A stretch of DNA of 64,000 nt. Source: Bacteroidota bacterium (GTDB lineage Bacteria > Bacteroidota > Bacteroidia > Bacteroidales > NBLH01). Below are positions 17,216-25,223 of this stretch, piece by piece. Both the position numbers and the translations under genes were made by a program. The notes under the pieces were generated by a model. That model was not told the DNA's origin, made no database searches, and worked only from the letters and a program-made list of their open reading frames with translations. Each line of letters begins with the position of its first letter. Position 1 is the stretch's first letter. The stretch is taken from the NCBI GenBank assembly GCA_025361565.1, contig JANYKN010000018.1, forward strand, positions 62,001-126,000. Reading direction: 5' to 3'.

Positions 17216-18010
17216 ATGTCATTGACTTGCAAAATTGGTATACATAAATGGGAAGGTTGCACATGTTCAAATTGTGGTGAAACCAGAGATGAGCATCACA
17301 CGTACACAACTGATTGTGGAACATGTTCAAAATGTGGAAAAGTCCATGATGAACTGCACGATTGGTCAAAAGACTGTGAAAAATGTTCGAAATGTGGTAA
17401 AACCCTTACCGATCATCACAATTGGTTAACCGATTGCGAGAAATGTTCAAAATGCGGGAAAATACGCCCCAATCACCATCATTTTGTAAATGGAATTTGC
17501 AGTATTTGCGGTCAAGGAACTTTTGTTGATGAGCGTGATGGTAAAACCTATAAAGTGATAAAAATAGGATCTCAAATAATGATGGAAGAGAATCTTGCCT
17601 TTAAACCAGTTGACGGCAAATTTTGGTCATACGATGATAATGATGCAAATATTTTTAAGTACGGATATCTTTACGACTGGGAAACCGCAAAAACATTGGC
17701 CCCCAAAGGCTGGCATTTACCAACCAAAGCAGAATGGGAAACTTTGTATAAGCAATTAGGTGGTAATGCCAGTACTGCTTACGAACATGCAAAAGTTGGT
17801 GGAATCAGCGGTTTTAACGGCGTATTGGGTGGATGGCGATATGTTCATGGCGAGTTTAATAGTGTTGGTGCCAGTGGTTATTTCTGGAGTAAAACCGATG
17901 AAGGCGACGATCAGGCAGTATTCTTCAAGCTTGGAGCTTATAGCAAACATGCCGAAATGGGAAAAGGAAAGCGTGGTGTTGGTATGAGTGTAAGGCTTTT
18001 TCGCGATTAA
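17216..18010 (+). CDS. FISUMP domain protein with N-terminal Cys/His-rich repeats
   Basis: A 264-residue protein in two parts. Residues 5-100 hold five C-x-x-C-G knuckles (C17/C20, C37/C40, C57/C60, C77/C80, C95/C98); the first four repeat every 20 residues, and each is followed by H-H or L-H and an aromatic, then D-C. Residues 105-264 are a Fibrobacter succinogenes major paralogous (FISUMP) domain: D-G-K-T-Y-K-V-I-K-I-G-S-Q, M-M-E-E-N-L, G-Y-L-Y-D-W-E-T-A, G-W-H-L-P-T-K-A-E-W-E-T-L, ending S-V-R-L-F. FISUMP domains are usually on secreted lipoproteins, but no signal peptide is seen here, so this one is predicted cytosolic and metal-binding. The function is unknown. Confidence 0.8.
   Translation: MSLTCKIGIHKWEGCTCSNCGETRDEHHTYTTDCGTCSKCGKVHDELHDWSKDCEKCSKCGKTLTDHHNWLTDCEKCSKCGKIRPNHHHFVNGICSICGQGTFVDERDGKTYKVIKIGSQIMMEENLAFKPVDGKFWSYDDNDANIFKYGYLYDWETAKTLAPKGWHLPTKAEWETLYKQLGGNASTAYEHAKVGGISGFNGVLGGWRYVHGEFNSVGASGYFWSKTDEGDDQAVFFKLGAYSKHAEMGKGKRGVGMSVRLFRD
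17264..17497 (+). repeat. In-frame 60-nt tandem repeat encoding zinc-knuckle-like modules
   Basis: Four modules begin at residues 17, 37, 57 and 77 (60 nt each, the last shortened to 18 residues), with consensus C-S-K-C-G-K, four variable residues, H-H, x, W, two residues, D-C-E-K. The middle units are almost identical at the DNA level around the TGTTCAAAATGTGG core, which points to recent tandem duplication. Confidence 0.8.
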
Positions 18011-18051
18011 AACCTTTTGGATTAAACAATAAATTATCATTTATATATCTA

Positions 18052-18079
18052 AATGCCCTGAAAACAGGGCATTTTTTTT
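18052..18079 (+). terminator. Intrinsic terminator after the FISUMP gene
   Basis: AATGCCCTG (18052-18060), AAAA loop, CAGGGCATT (18065-18073), then a T run to 18079. It insulates the FISUMP gene from the SPFH locus. Confidence 0.9.
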
Positions 18080-18147
18080 GACCCAAATTTGCAAAACCGC
18101 CTCAATTTTTAACAAAATCTAATTTATTTAGAAAAAAAATCTAAGAT

Positions 18148-18183
18148 TTTGATCCACCCTATTATTTTTTTGCAGTATATTTG
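18148..18183 (+). promoter_or_regulatory. Probable promoter of the SPFH-RHH locus
   Basis: TATATTTG (18176-18183) is a full -7 match. The nearest TTTG (18148-18151) is 24 nt upstream, longer than the normal 19-21, so activity may be weak or need help. The three 11-bp repeats start 2 nt downstream. Confidence 0.45.
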
Positions 18184-18185
18184 TG

Positions 18186-18218
18186 ATATCATAATAATAT
18201 CATATAAATATCATTGTC
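18186..18218 (+). repeat. Three phased 11-bp direct repeats, candidate operator
   Basis: ATATCAT occurs at 18186, 18197 and 18208, exactly 11 bp apart, so all copies face the same side of the helix. The array fills the space between the -7 element and the ATG at 18219. A ribbon-helix-helix protein is encoded as the second gene of the same locus (19116-19310), and direct or inverted short repeats of this kind are typical RHH binding sites. Binding is inferred. Confidence 0.55.
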
Positions 18219-19112
18219 ATGAAAACTGAAAAAAATTTTAACCCTGTAGGTGGTTACACTTTTGTAGCCATTATGTTTGTTATTATAGTTGCGCTTATTA
18301 TCCTCTTCTCAAATGTTTCGCAGGCTATGCAAGACGGTGTGGCGTTGCAGCTCATTTATGTCTTTAGTATTTTCATTTGTGCTGCACTTACTGTTTTTAT
18401 GTTAAGTGGATTGGTAGTTATTAGTCCAAATAGTTCCAAAGTTTTAGTTTTGTTTGGAGCATATAAAGGCAGCGTTAAGCAAAATGGATTATTTTGGGTC
18501 AATCCGTTTTTTAGAAAAATCACATTGTCGCTTAGAGCCCGGAACTTTGAAAGTGAAAAAATAAAAGTTAACGATAAGATGGGAAATCCCATTCTGATAA
18601 GCGTAATATTAGTCTGGCGGGTAAATGATACCTTTAAAGCAACATTCGAAGTAGATAGTTACGAAAGTTTTGTGCGCATTCAAACCGATTCAGCGGTTAG
18701 AAAACTTGCCGGTTCATTTCCCTATGATCATTTCGAAGATGAAAGGGCATCAATTACTTTGAGTACCAATTTCGATGATATTAATTAAGCACTTGAACAC
18801 GAAATTTCGGAAAGGCTTCAAATTGCTGGTCTTCAAGTAATAGAATCAAGGATTGGATATTTGGCTTATGCTCCTGAAATTGCTCATTCTATGTTGCGAA
18901 GACAACAAGCTTCTGCTGTAGTTGCTGCCCGTCATAAAATTGTTGAAGGAGCTGTTGGTATGGTAGAAAGTGCGTTGAACCTGTTATCCAGTAAAAAAAT
19001 TATTGAATTGGACGAAGATAAAAAGGCTGCTATGGTAAGTAATTTAATGGTAGTTCTTTGTGGCGATAATGTGGTAGAACCCGTAATAAATACAGGAACC
19101 TTACATCAATAA
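18219..19112 (+). pseudogene. SPFH (band 7) domain protein gene interrupted by an in-frame TAA
   Basis: The reading frame encodes a 296-residue SPFH protein apart from codon 190 (18786-18788), which is TAA. The N-terminal half has two membrane helices (about 10-32 and 45-65) and the start of the band 7 domain (V-V-I-S-P-N, V-L-V-L-F-G-A-Y-K-G, G-L-F-W-V-N-P-F). After the stop the same frame continues with A-L-E-H-E-I-S-E-R-L, G-Y-L-A-Y-A-P-E-I-A and A-A-M-V-S-N-L-M-V-V-L-C-G, all strongly conserved in the family. A glutamate (GAA) is usual at the stop position, so one G-to-T change explains it. There is no other damage. SPFH proteins form membrane microdomain scaffolds. The lesion could be recent decay, readthrough or a base error. 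Confidence 0.85.
18786..18788 (+). other. In-frame TAA inside the SPFH gene
   Basis: The codon between F-D-D-I-N and A-L-E-H-E is TAA; frame is kept on both sides. TAA is the ordinary stop of neighbouring genes, so a changed genetic code is excluded. Confidence 0.9.
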
Positions 19113-19115
19113 ATT

Positions 19116-19310
19116 ATGGGAGAGAAAAAGTCATTTGCATTAAGGATTGATTCAGAAACCATGAAAGCAATTGAGAAGTGGGCTGCTGACGAATTCAGGA
19201 GTGTTAACGGACAAATTGAGTGGATGTTGAATAAAAGCCTTAAAGATGCTGGCAGGCTGAAACCCAAGGCTGACAAAAAGGAAGATTTTAATGGTACACA
19301 AGCCGATTAA
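19116..19310 (+). CDS. Arc-type ribbon-helix-helix DNA-binding protein
   Basis: A 64-residue protein beginning K-K-S-F-A-L-R-I-D, the beta-strand of an RHH domain, followed by two helices (E-T-M-K-A-I-E-K-W-A-A-D-E-F and N-G-Q-I-E-W-M-L-N-K-S-L) and a charged tail. Arc-like proteins bind DNA as dimers of dimers. It starts 3 nt after the SPFH frame, an arrangement I know from other Bacteroidota and Firmicutes SPFH genes. It could repress its own operon through the 11-bp repeats at 18186-18218. An antitoxin role was considered, but there is no toxin gene next to it. Confidence 0.85.
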   Translation: MGEKKSFALRIDSETMKAIEKWAADEFRSVNGQIEWMLNKSLKDAGRLKPKADKKEDFNGTQAD

Positions 19311-19445
19311 TAATCTGCTTTGTTAGATTTTGAAATTCTTGGGATATAATTTGCAATATGCAATGCAAATGCTTTTACTTTGATAATAGTCAAATCATAA
19401 ATATCCTTTTAATTAAAAGTAGTGAATAATTTAATAAATCCGGAA

Positions 19446-20855
19446 ATGAAAAAAGCAATATTATTTTTAGTCGTAACCTTCGTATCATTTGTTGCGTATT
19501 CGCAGGAAATCAGCGGAGACTGGAATGGAATACTTAAAGTTCAGGGAACACAATTGAGATTGGTATTTCATATTACCAAAACCGACAGTGGATATGTTTC
19601 CACCATGGACAGCCCTGATCAAAAAGCTTTTGGAATACCTGTTACTTCAACAAAATTTGAAAATTCTATTTTAACCATCGAAATTACAAATCCCAAAATT
19701 GAATATTCAGGCAAATTGGATTTGGAAAACAACATTGTAGGTACTTTTAAACAATCGGGTATGGTTCTTCCAATGGACCTTTCCAAAGAGAAAAAGGAGA
19801 AGGAAATTATCAAACGGGAACAAGAACCAACAATGCCCTATCCATATTATACAGAAGAGGTTAAGTTTGAAAATAAAAAAGACAGTATTACGCTTGCAGG
19901 AACATTAACATTACCAACAAAAGATGGAGTTTATCCTGTTGTGGTAATGATTACCGGAAGTGGTCCACAAAACAGAGATGAAGAATTGATGGGACACAAG
20001 CCATTTTTAATTATTGCCGATTACCTGACCAGAAAAGGAATTGCCGTTTTGCGATATGATGATAGAGGAACGGCAGAATCTCAGGGAAAATTTGGTACTG
20101 CAACAACCAAGGATTTTGCTTCAGATGTAAAAGCCGCAGTCAGTTTTCTAAAAACCAGGAAAGAAATCAATAAAAAGCAAATTGGTTTAATTGGTCATAG
20201 CGAAGGTGGAATTATTGCACCTATGGTTGCTGCAACATCTAAAGATATTAGTTTTATTATCTTATTGGCAGGCACAGGAATTCCAGGTAATGAATTGCTG
20301 TTGCTACAACAAGAATTGATAGGAAGAGCTTCTGGAGCAACCGAAGAGGAATTAAAAAATTCGAAAGAAATTAACCAGGGCTTATTTAAAATTATTCTTA
20401 AATCCAATAATACTGATAGCTTAAAAACCTTGCTGACTGCCTATATCAACAAATCCATCAAAGATTTACCAGAATCAAAAAGACCAAAAGATGCAGATAT
20501 ACCTGACATGGTAAATCAGCAGGTTGTGCAAATAACAAGCCCTTGGATGCTGTATTTTATCAAATATAATCCATTTCTTATTTTAAAAGACGTAAAATGC
20601 CCGGTCTTAGCGTTAAATGGATCGAAAGATTTACAGGTTCCGTCCAAAGTCAATCTGGAGGCAATTCAAAAAGGATTGCAAAAAGGAGGTAATAAAAAAG
20701 TGACGATAAAAGAATTACCGGGCTTAAACCATCTTTTTCAGGAATGTACTACTGGTTCACCAAGTGAGTATGCCAATATTGAACAAACTTTTTCTCCTGT
20801 GGCATTGAATGAAATTTCGAGCTGGATACTTAAGTTGGTAAAATCTAAAAAATAA
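19446..20855 (+). CDS. Secreted alpha/beta hydrolase (esterase/acyl-peptidase type)
   Basis: A 469-residue exported hydrolase. The ATG at 19446 starts a clear signal peptide (M-K-K-A-I-L-F-L-V-V-T-F, cleaved near Y-S-Q); a GTG at 19422 would only add eight residues before it and is not preferred. Residues about 20-115 are a beta-rich N-terminal domain. The catalytic domain has R-Y-D-D-R-G, the nucleophile Ser252 in G-H-S-E-G-G, an Asp in N-G-S-K-D-L and a His in L-N-H-L-F-Q. The substrate (ester or peptide) is unknown. It is a single gene with no recognisable terminator. Confidence 0.85.
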   Translation: MKKAILFLVVTFVSFVAYSQEISGDWNGILKVQGTQLRLVFHITKTDSGYVSTMDSPDQKAFGIPVTSTKFENSILTIEITNPKIEYSGKLDLENNIVGTFKQSGMVLPMDLSKEKKEKEIIKREQEPTMPYPYYTEEVKFENKKDSITLAGTLTLPTKDGVYPVVVMITGSGPQNRDEELMGHKPFLIIADYLTRKGIAVLRYDDRGTAESQGKFGTATTKDFASDVKAAVSFLKTRKEINKKQIGLIGHSEGGIIAPMVAATSKDISFIILLAGTGIPGNELLLLQQELIGRASGATEEELKNSKEINQGLFKIILKSNNTDSLKTLLTAYINKSIKDLPESKRPKDADIPDMVNQQVVQITSPWMLYFIKYNPFLILKDVKCPVLALNGSKDLQVPSKVNLEAIQKGLQKGGNKKVTIKELPGLNHLFQECTTGSPSEYANIEQTFSPVALNEISSWILKLVKSKK

Positions 20856-20921
20856 GAAAACAAAGACTTTAATTTTATCAGCATTAAAACTATTGAATTT
20901 CAATTTTAGATTAATTGTAGA

Positions 20922-22067
20922 ATGCGGATTCTAATTGCTCCTGATTCATTCAAGGAGTGCCTCACAGCAACAGAAGTTGCTAAAAATATAGCTTTGGGCA
21001 TTTTACAGGTAATGCCCGAAGCAACTATTACCTGCATTCCCATCGCTGATGGTGGTGAAGGAACTGTTGAAGCCATTACCACTGCTACAAATGGCAAAAT
21101 TATTCCAATCGATACGTTGGATGCATTGATGCGTCCAATTTCTTCATTTTATGGAATTACAGGTGATGGAAAAACTGCAATAATTGAAATGGCCGCAGCA
21201 TCCGGCTTAGGCCTTATCAAAACATCTGAAAGAAATCCATTAAAAACTTCAACTTTTGGCACCGGAATGTTGATTAAGTCTGTTATGGAGAAAGGCTACA
21301 CCAGTATCATTCTTGGAATAGGCGGAAGTGCAACCAACGATGGAGGAATGGGAATGGCACGGGCATTAGGTTACCGCTTTCTTAATAAGCAAAATCAGGA
21401 AATAGGCGAAGGTGGTGGAAGTTTGTATTCTTTGGCCTTTATTGATTCATCAAAGGTAGATCCACTCTTAAAAAATACCGTAATTACTGTTGCTTGCGAT
21501 GTTACCAATCCTTTGTGCGGACCAAATGGTGCATCCGCTATTTATGGACCACAAAAAAGTGCAAGTCCTGAAATGGTTAAAATCCTTGATGAAAATTTGA
21601 TGCATTTTTCCAAAATCATTATTGAACAATTGGGCAAAGACATTGCCAATATTCCTGGAGCTGGCGCTGCTGGTGGTTTGGGTGCAGGAATGCTTGCTTT
21701 TACAAACGCTTCATTAAGCCCGGGTTTTGAAATTGTAAAAACCATTACCAATCTTGAGAAACACATTCAGCAAGCAGATTTAATTTTTACGGCAGAAGGT
21801 AAAATTGATTATCAAACCCAATTTGGCAAAACGCCTTTTGGTGTAGCGCAGCTGGCCTTTAAATATCAAAAACCAGTAATCGCTTTATGCGGAATTATTG
21901 GCCAAGGAGCGAATATCTTGTATGAAAAAGGTATTTCCAGCATATTTGCTATTGCTGATAAGCCCATGAGTGTTGAAGAATCGGTTCGAAATGCAGCTGT
22001 GCTTCTTCAGAATACAAGTGAACGTATAATCAGGTTAATTCAAAGTAAAAGCAAGCTTATCAATTAA
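20922..22067 (+). CDS. Glycerate kinase (GarK/GlxK family)
   Basis: A 381-residue protein, normal for the type 1 glycerate kinase family. Signatures: I-A-P-D-S-F-K-E-C-L-T-A at the N terminus, I-A-D-G-G-E-G-T-V-E-A, G-I-G-G-S-A-T-N-D-G-G-M-G and G-A-G-A-A-G-G-L-G-A-G. It phosphorylates glycerate to 2- or 3-phosphoglycerate with ATP, feeding glyoxylate or serine breakdown products into glycolysis. No other glycerate-pathway gene is adjacent; the xanthine dehydrogenase genes 30 kb away could supply glyoxylate via purine breakdown, but this is speculation. Confidence 0.93.
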   Translation: MRILIAPDSFKECLTATEVAKNIALGILQVMPEATITCIPIADGGEGTVEAITTATNGKIIPIDTLDALMRPISSFYGITGDGKTAIIEMAAASGLGLIKTSERNPLKTSTFGTGMLIKSVMEKGYTSIILGIGGSATNDGGMGMARALGYRFLNKQNQEIGEGGGSLYSLAFIDSSKVDPLLKNTVITVACDVTNPLCGPNGASAIYGPQKSASPEMVKILDENLMHFSKIIIEQLGKDIANIPGAGAAGGLGAGMLAFTNASLSPGFEIVKTITNLEKHIQQADLIFTAEGKIDYQTQFGKTPFGVAQLAFKYQKPVIALCGIIGQGANILYEKGISSIFAIADKPMSVEESVRNAAVLLQNTSERIIRLIQSKSKLIN

Positions 22068-22116
22068 TAACATTAGGGCGCAAGATTGATAATTTATAGT
22101 TGACTCAATTTATGCA

Positions 22117-23118
22117 TCAAATGCCAGGATTGCTTTTAGGTATTTTCACGGACCAACCTCTTTCCGGCTTTTCAAAATCGCAATTGTACTTTTCAAACAA
22201 TACTTTTAAATCGTCATAATTTTTATCTGAAACAAGCCTGTCTCTCACTTTTTTGAAATATAATATCAAATCTGCCATTGGTGATTGATATTCATGATAT
22301 AGGATAATACCTGTAAGCTCATCAATACAATAAAACTCATCAAGCATATCTAAATCTTTTTCTACTTCTATGTCAAATTCGAGAAGGCCAGAATTAAGGA
22401 TCATTTCAAATGCTTTAAAAGACAAACGGAATGAACTATGTTTGCAAATATTAAAAATGACCAGTGTCCGGAGCCAAAACCAATATGATTCAAATATTGA
22501 ATCGCCATATCTACTACGAATGGTATATCGTACCCAAAATTCGATTTCTTCAGGTGCAAGCCATTCGCTCATTGCTTTACCCGTTTCTAAATAGATTTGA
22601 TCTCCGCTGAATTCAAATTCCAATTTATTAACTACGGTATACGAAAAAAGCCATTCAGCAAGAGTTTCAAGATATTTCTCCATTGTAAACCCTACATCGC
22701 TAAACCTTTTTTGGTATTTTTTATAAACAGCTATACTGATTTCGGGCCTTGAAAAAATAACCATGTAATTGTACAACTCAAAGAAATTTGTTTTTGGAAA
22801 GTTCTGTATTATAATGGTTTCAAATTCTTTAGGAGCAAAGTTCCAGGTATTCTCAACAATCTCAATAAAGCAAAATTTTTCAATGATACTTTTACAGTCG
22901 ATGACGGTGTTTATATCTTTTGCAACAAAATCAGTATTGGCAATATATTGCATATAATACTCCTTAAGCGCTTTCCATGTTTCGAATGTTTTAGAGGCAT
23001 GTTTTTCAATATCTAAAACCATGGTTTTTGCATGCCATGTATTACCAGAAAAATTTTCAGGTAATTCATCAGGTTTGTCAACACCTCTAAGTTGGGATAT
23101 GTATTTTAAACAATTCAT
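22117..23118 (-). CDS. Protein of unknown function in an operon with LemA
   Basis: A 333-residue protein I do not recognise. It has no signal peptide or membrane segment and is rich in aromatic and acidic residues. The middle has W-L-A-P-E-E-I-E-F-W-V-R-Y and S-Y-W-F-W-L-R-T-L, and the whole looks mainly helical. A two-part architecture (before and after about residue 165) is possible. It starts 18 nt after the lemA-like stop on the same strand and is therefore probably co-transcribed with it. Convergent with glycerate kinase. No family name is offered. Confidence 0.65.
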   Translation of the reverse strand: MNCLKYISQLRGVDKPDELPENFSGNTWHAKTMVLDIEKHASKTFETWKALKEYYMQYIANTDFVAKDINTVIDCKSIIEKFCFIEIVENTWNFAPKEFETIIIQNFPKTNFFELYNYMVIFSRPEISIAVYKKYQKRFSDVGFTMEKYLETLAEWLFSYTVVNKLEFEFSGDQIYLETGKAMSEWLAPEEIEFWVRYTIRSRYGDSIFESYWFWLRTLVIFNICKHSSFRLSFKAFEMILNSGLLEFDIEVEKDLDMLDEFYCIDELTGIILYHEYQSPMADLILYFKKVRDRLVSDKNYDDLKVLFEKYNCDFEKPERGWSVKIPKSNPGI

Positions 23119-23136
23119 TGAAATTGAGTACTTAAC

Positions 23137-23706
23137 CTAGTTATTAAATAAATTCTTAGCTGAAACATTGGCTTTTTCAATTTCTTCCACACTGAAAACT
23201 TGTTTGGTTTTGTATCCAAAAATGCCTGCCACAATATTCGAGGGAAACATTTGCATGGCATTGTTATACTCCGTTACAGCTGAATTATAGAAACGACGGC
23301 TTGCAGCAATTTGATCTTCTGTTTCGTTCCAGGCTGCTTGTAATTGAATGAAATTATTACTTGATTTTAATTCGGGATAATTTTCGGCCATCAACAATAG
23401 GTTACCGACTGTTTTTGTTGCAGCTGCATTGATGTTTTCCATTTGGGTAATATCCATTTTACCACCAGTGGATTGCGTTCGTAACTCAGCCAAATGGTTG
23501 AACACATCTTTTTCGTGCGACAGGTAAACTTTACAAGTGTCAACCAGGTTTGGAATGAGGTCGAAACGCTTTTTCAACATCGCATCCACGCTACCTTCGG
23601 CATTGGCAATCTGATTTTTTCTATTAACCAAGGAGTTGTAGGTAAGAATGAAAACCAAAACTATAAATACCAAAAGTGCGATGATAATAAAGAATATAGA
23701 ACCCAT
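23137..23706 (-). CDS. LemA family protein
   Basis: A 189-residue protein with one N-terminal membrane helix and the LemA core: Y-N-S-L-V-N-R-K-N-Q-I-x-N-A-E-G-S-V-D-A-M-L-K-K-R, D-L-I-P-N-L-V-D-T, E-N-Y-P-E-L-K-S and R-R-F-Y-N-S-A-V-T-E-Y-N, ending with F-P-S-N-I-V-A-G. LemA proteins are anchored coiled-coil proteins of unclear role, often encoded beside TPM-domain or DUF3137 proteins. Here the DUF3137 gene is divergent, 142 nt away. Start at 23706 (M-G-S-I-F) was preferred to the Met four codons upstream at 23718 because it begins directly before the helix; either is possible. Confidence 0.9.
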   Translation of the reverse strand: MGSIFFIIIALLVFIVLVFILTYNSLVNRKNQIANAEGSVDAMLKKRFDLIPNLVDTCKVYLSHEKDVFNHLAELRTQSTGGKMDITQMENINAAATKTVGNLLLMAENYPELKSSNNFIQLQAAWNETEDQIAASRRFYNSAVTEYNNAMQMFPSNIVAGIFGYKTKQVFSVEEIEKANVSAKNLFNN

Positions 23707-23848
23707 AACGTGAAGCATTAAGTCAGTGATTAATTTGTTTTATAAGGAATTGATGGCATTATGAATAAGACCGTTTAAAATTATAAAATTAAATCAAATA
23801 AATAATTAATTTAGGGTTATATATCTTTCAATCCAAAACTTCAAATCT

Positions 23849-25090
23849 ATGGAAACCAACTTAAAATATAAAAATCACTTCGATAGACAATTGGCTTTTA
23901 ATATGATTGACATTGAAGCTACACGAAGAAAAATCATAAATAAAGTGATTGTTGCCAAACTACTTAATATAGCAACTGTTACGGTATTTCTAAGCATTTT
24001 TATGGGTTTTTTAAATGCTTTTCCATTCGAAGAGTTTGGAATGGCGTTTATTACATATGTTTTTCAGGGCTTTTTTTATTTGGTATTAATCATTGTAGTG
24101 TTTGGTATTTTGCAAAAAGCGATACAATATATTTTAGAGATAAGAGGGGCAAAAGAATTGCTTGAAAATAAAACAAGAATCTATGTTTATACTGCAATTG
24201 CAAGTATAATTACTATTTCGATTGCCTCTGTAATAGGGCATTTTTACCTAGGTGTTGTATTTGGGACTGTTATGTTTTTTGTGAGATATATACTTGCATT
24301 TGCAGCACTTTTATTTCTTGCATTTCTAAGTTATGCGTTTGGTTCTTTCGAAAAGGAATTTATCCAAAACTTCAAATCGGAGATATTACCTAAAATTCTG
24401 GCTTTTTTTAATCCTGCTATAAAATTCGATCCAAATAATTTTATCAAACAAGCCAGTTTTGACGAAAGTTGTTTGTTCAGGCACATGGAAATTTATTCTT
24501 ACAATGGTTCCGATGGCGTTATGGGCAGTTATGGCGAAGGTAATTTCGAATTTAGTCAATTGGTGGTAATGCAAAGAACAACCTCCAGCTCAGGAGGAAA
24601 AACCGAAACAAAAATATCGGAACTTTTCAAAGGACTTTTCTATGTCGCCGATTTTAACAAAACCTTTTCGGGAAGGACCGTTATTTTTCCCGATTATGCA
24701 CGGCAAGTATTGGGAATGCAATTTGGCGAAATGTTGAACCGTACATTTGAATTTGACAATACCCATTTGGTTACGCTCGAAGATACCGAATTTGAAAAGC
24801 AATTTGCCGTTTATTCTACCGATCAGGTTGAGGCACGATATATTTTATCGCCATTCATGATTGAACGGATAAAAACTATTAAATCGAAACTGGAAAAGGA
24901 TACTTACTTTTCATTCATCAATAATAAGCTATACATTGCAGTTCCAAGCGATTCTGATTCATTGACTCCCTTCATTTTTCATGATATGACCAATTTCGAA
25001 ACCATTGAACCTATTTACCAGATTATTGGTACTTTGCTCGATATCTCGAAAGATTTACAGTTGAATACGAGGATTTGGGGGAAAGTTTAA
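23849..25090 (+). CDS. DUF3137 domain membrane protein
   Basis: A 413-residue protein with four membrane helices in the first half (roughly 35-55, 65-90, 110-130, 135-160) and a soluble C-terminal DUF3137 region with F-D-E-S-C-L-F, G-E-G-N-F-E-F-S-Q-L, F-K-G-L-F-Y-V-A-D-F-N-K and I-Y-Q-I-I-G-T-L. The function is unknown, but DUF3137 and LemA genes are neighbours across many Bacteroidota, which suggests a joint envelope role. Here they are divergent and could share control in the 142 nt between them, where no consensus promoter was found. Confidence 0.85.
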   Translation: METNLKYKNHFDRQLAFNMIDIEATRRKIINKVIVAKLLNIATVTVFLSIFMGFLNAFPFEEFGMAFITYVFQGFFYLVLIIVVFGILQKAIQYILEIRGAKELLENKTRIYVYTAIASIITISIASVIGHFYLGVVFGTVMFFVRYILAFAALLFLAFLSYAFGSFEKEFIQNFKSEILPKILAFFNPAIKFDPNNFIKQASFDESCLFRHMEIYSYNGSDGVMGSYGEGNFEFSQLVVMQRTTSSSGGKTETKISELFKGLFYVADFNKTFSGRTVIFPDYARQVLGMQFGEMLNRTFEFDNTHLVTLEDTEFEKQFAVYSTDQVEARYILSPFMIERIKTIKSKLEKDTYFSFINNKLYIAVPSDSDSLTPFIFHDMTNFETIEPIYQIIGTLLDISKDLQLNTRIWGKV

Positions 25091-25223
25091 ATAGTAGTAA
25101 AAAACTAACACAAGGATCCGTTCTGATGCAATTTATTCAAATAACAAATAGTCTTTATTTTTAGAAATTTGCTTTTCAGTTAGCCAAACCTCAAAGTTTA
25201 GATCTTGGCATTTAAAAAAAACC

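Noticed and set aside
19116-19310. RHH protein as the antitoxin of a toxin-antitoxin pair
   Set aside because: The upstream gene is an SPFH protein, not a toxin, and downstream lies a secreted hydrolase; the SPFH-RHH pair is a known arrangement.
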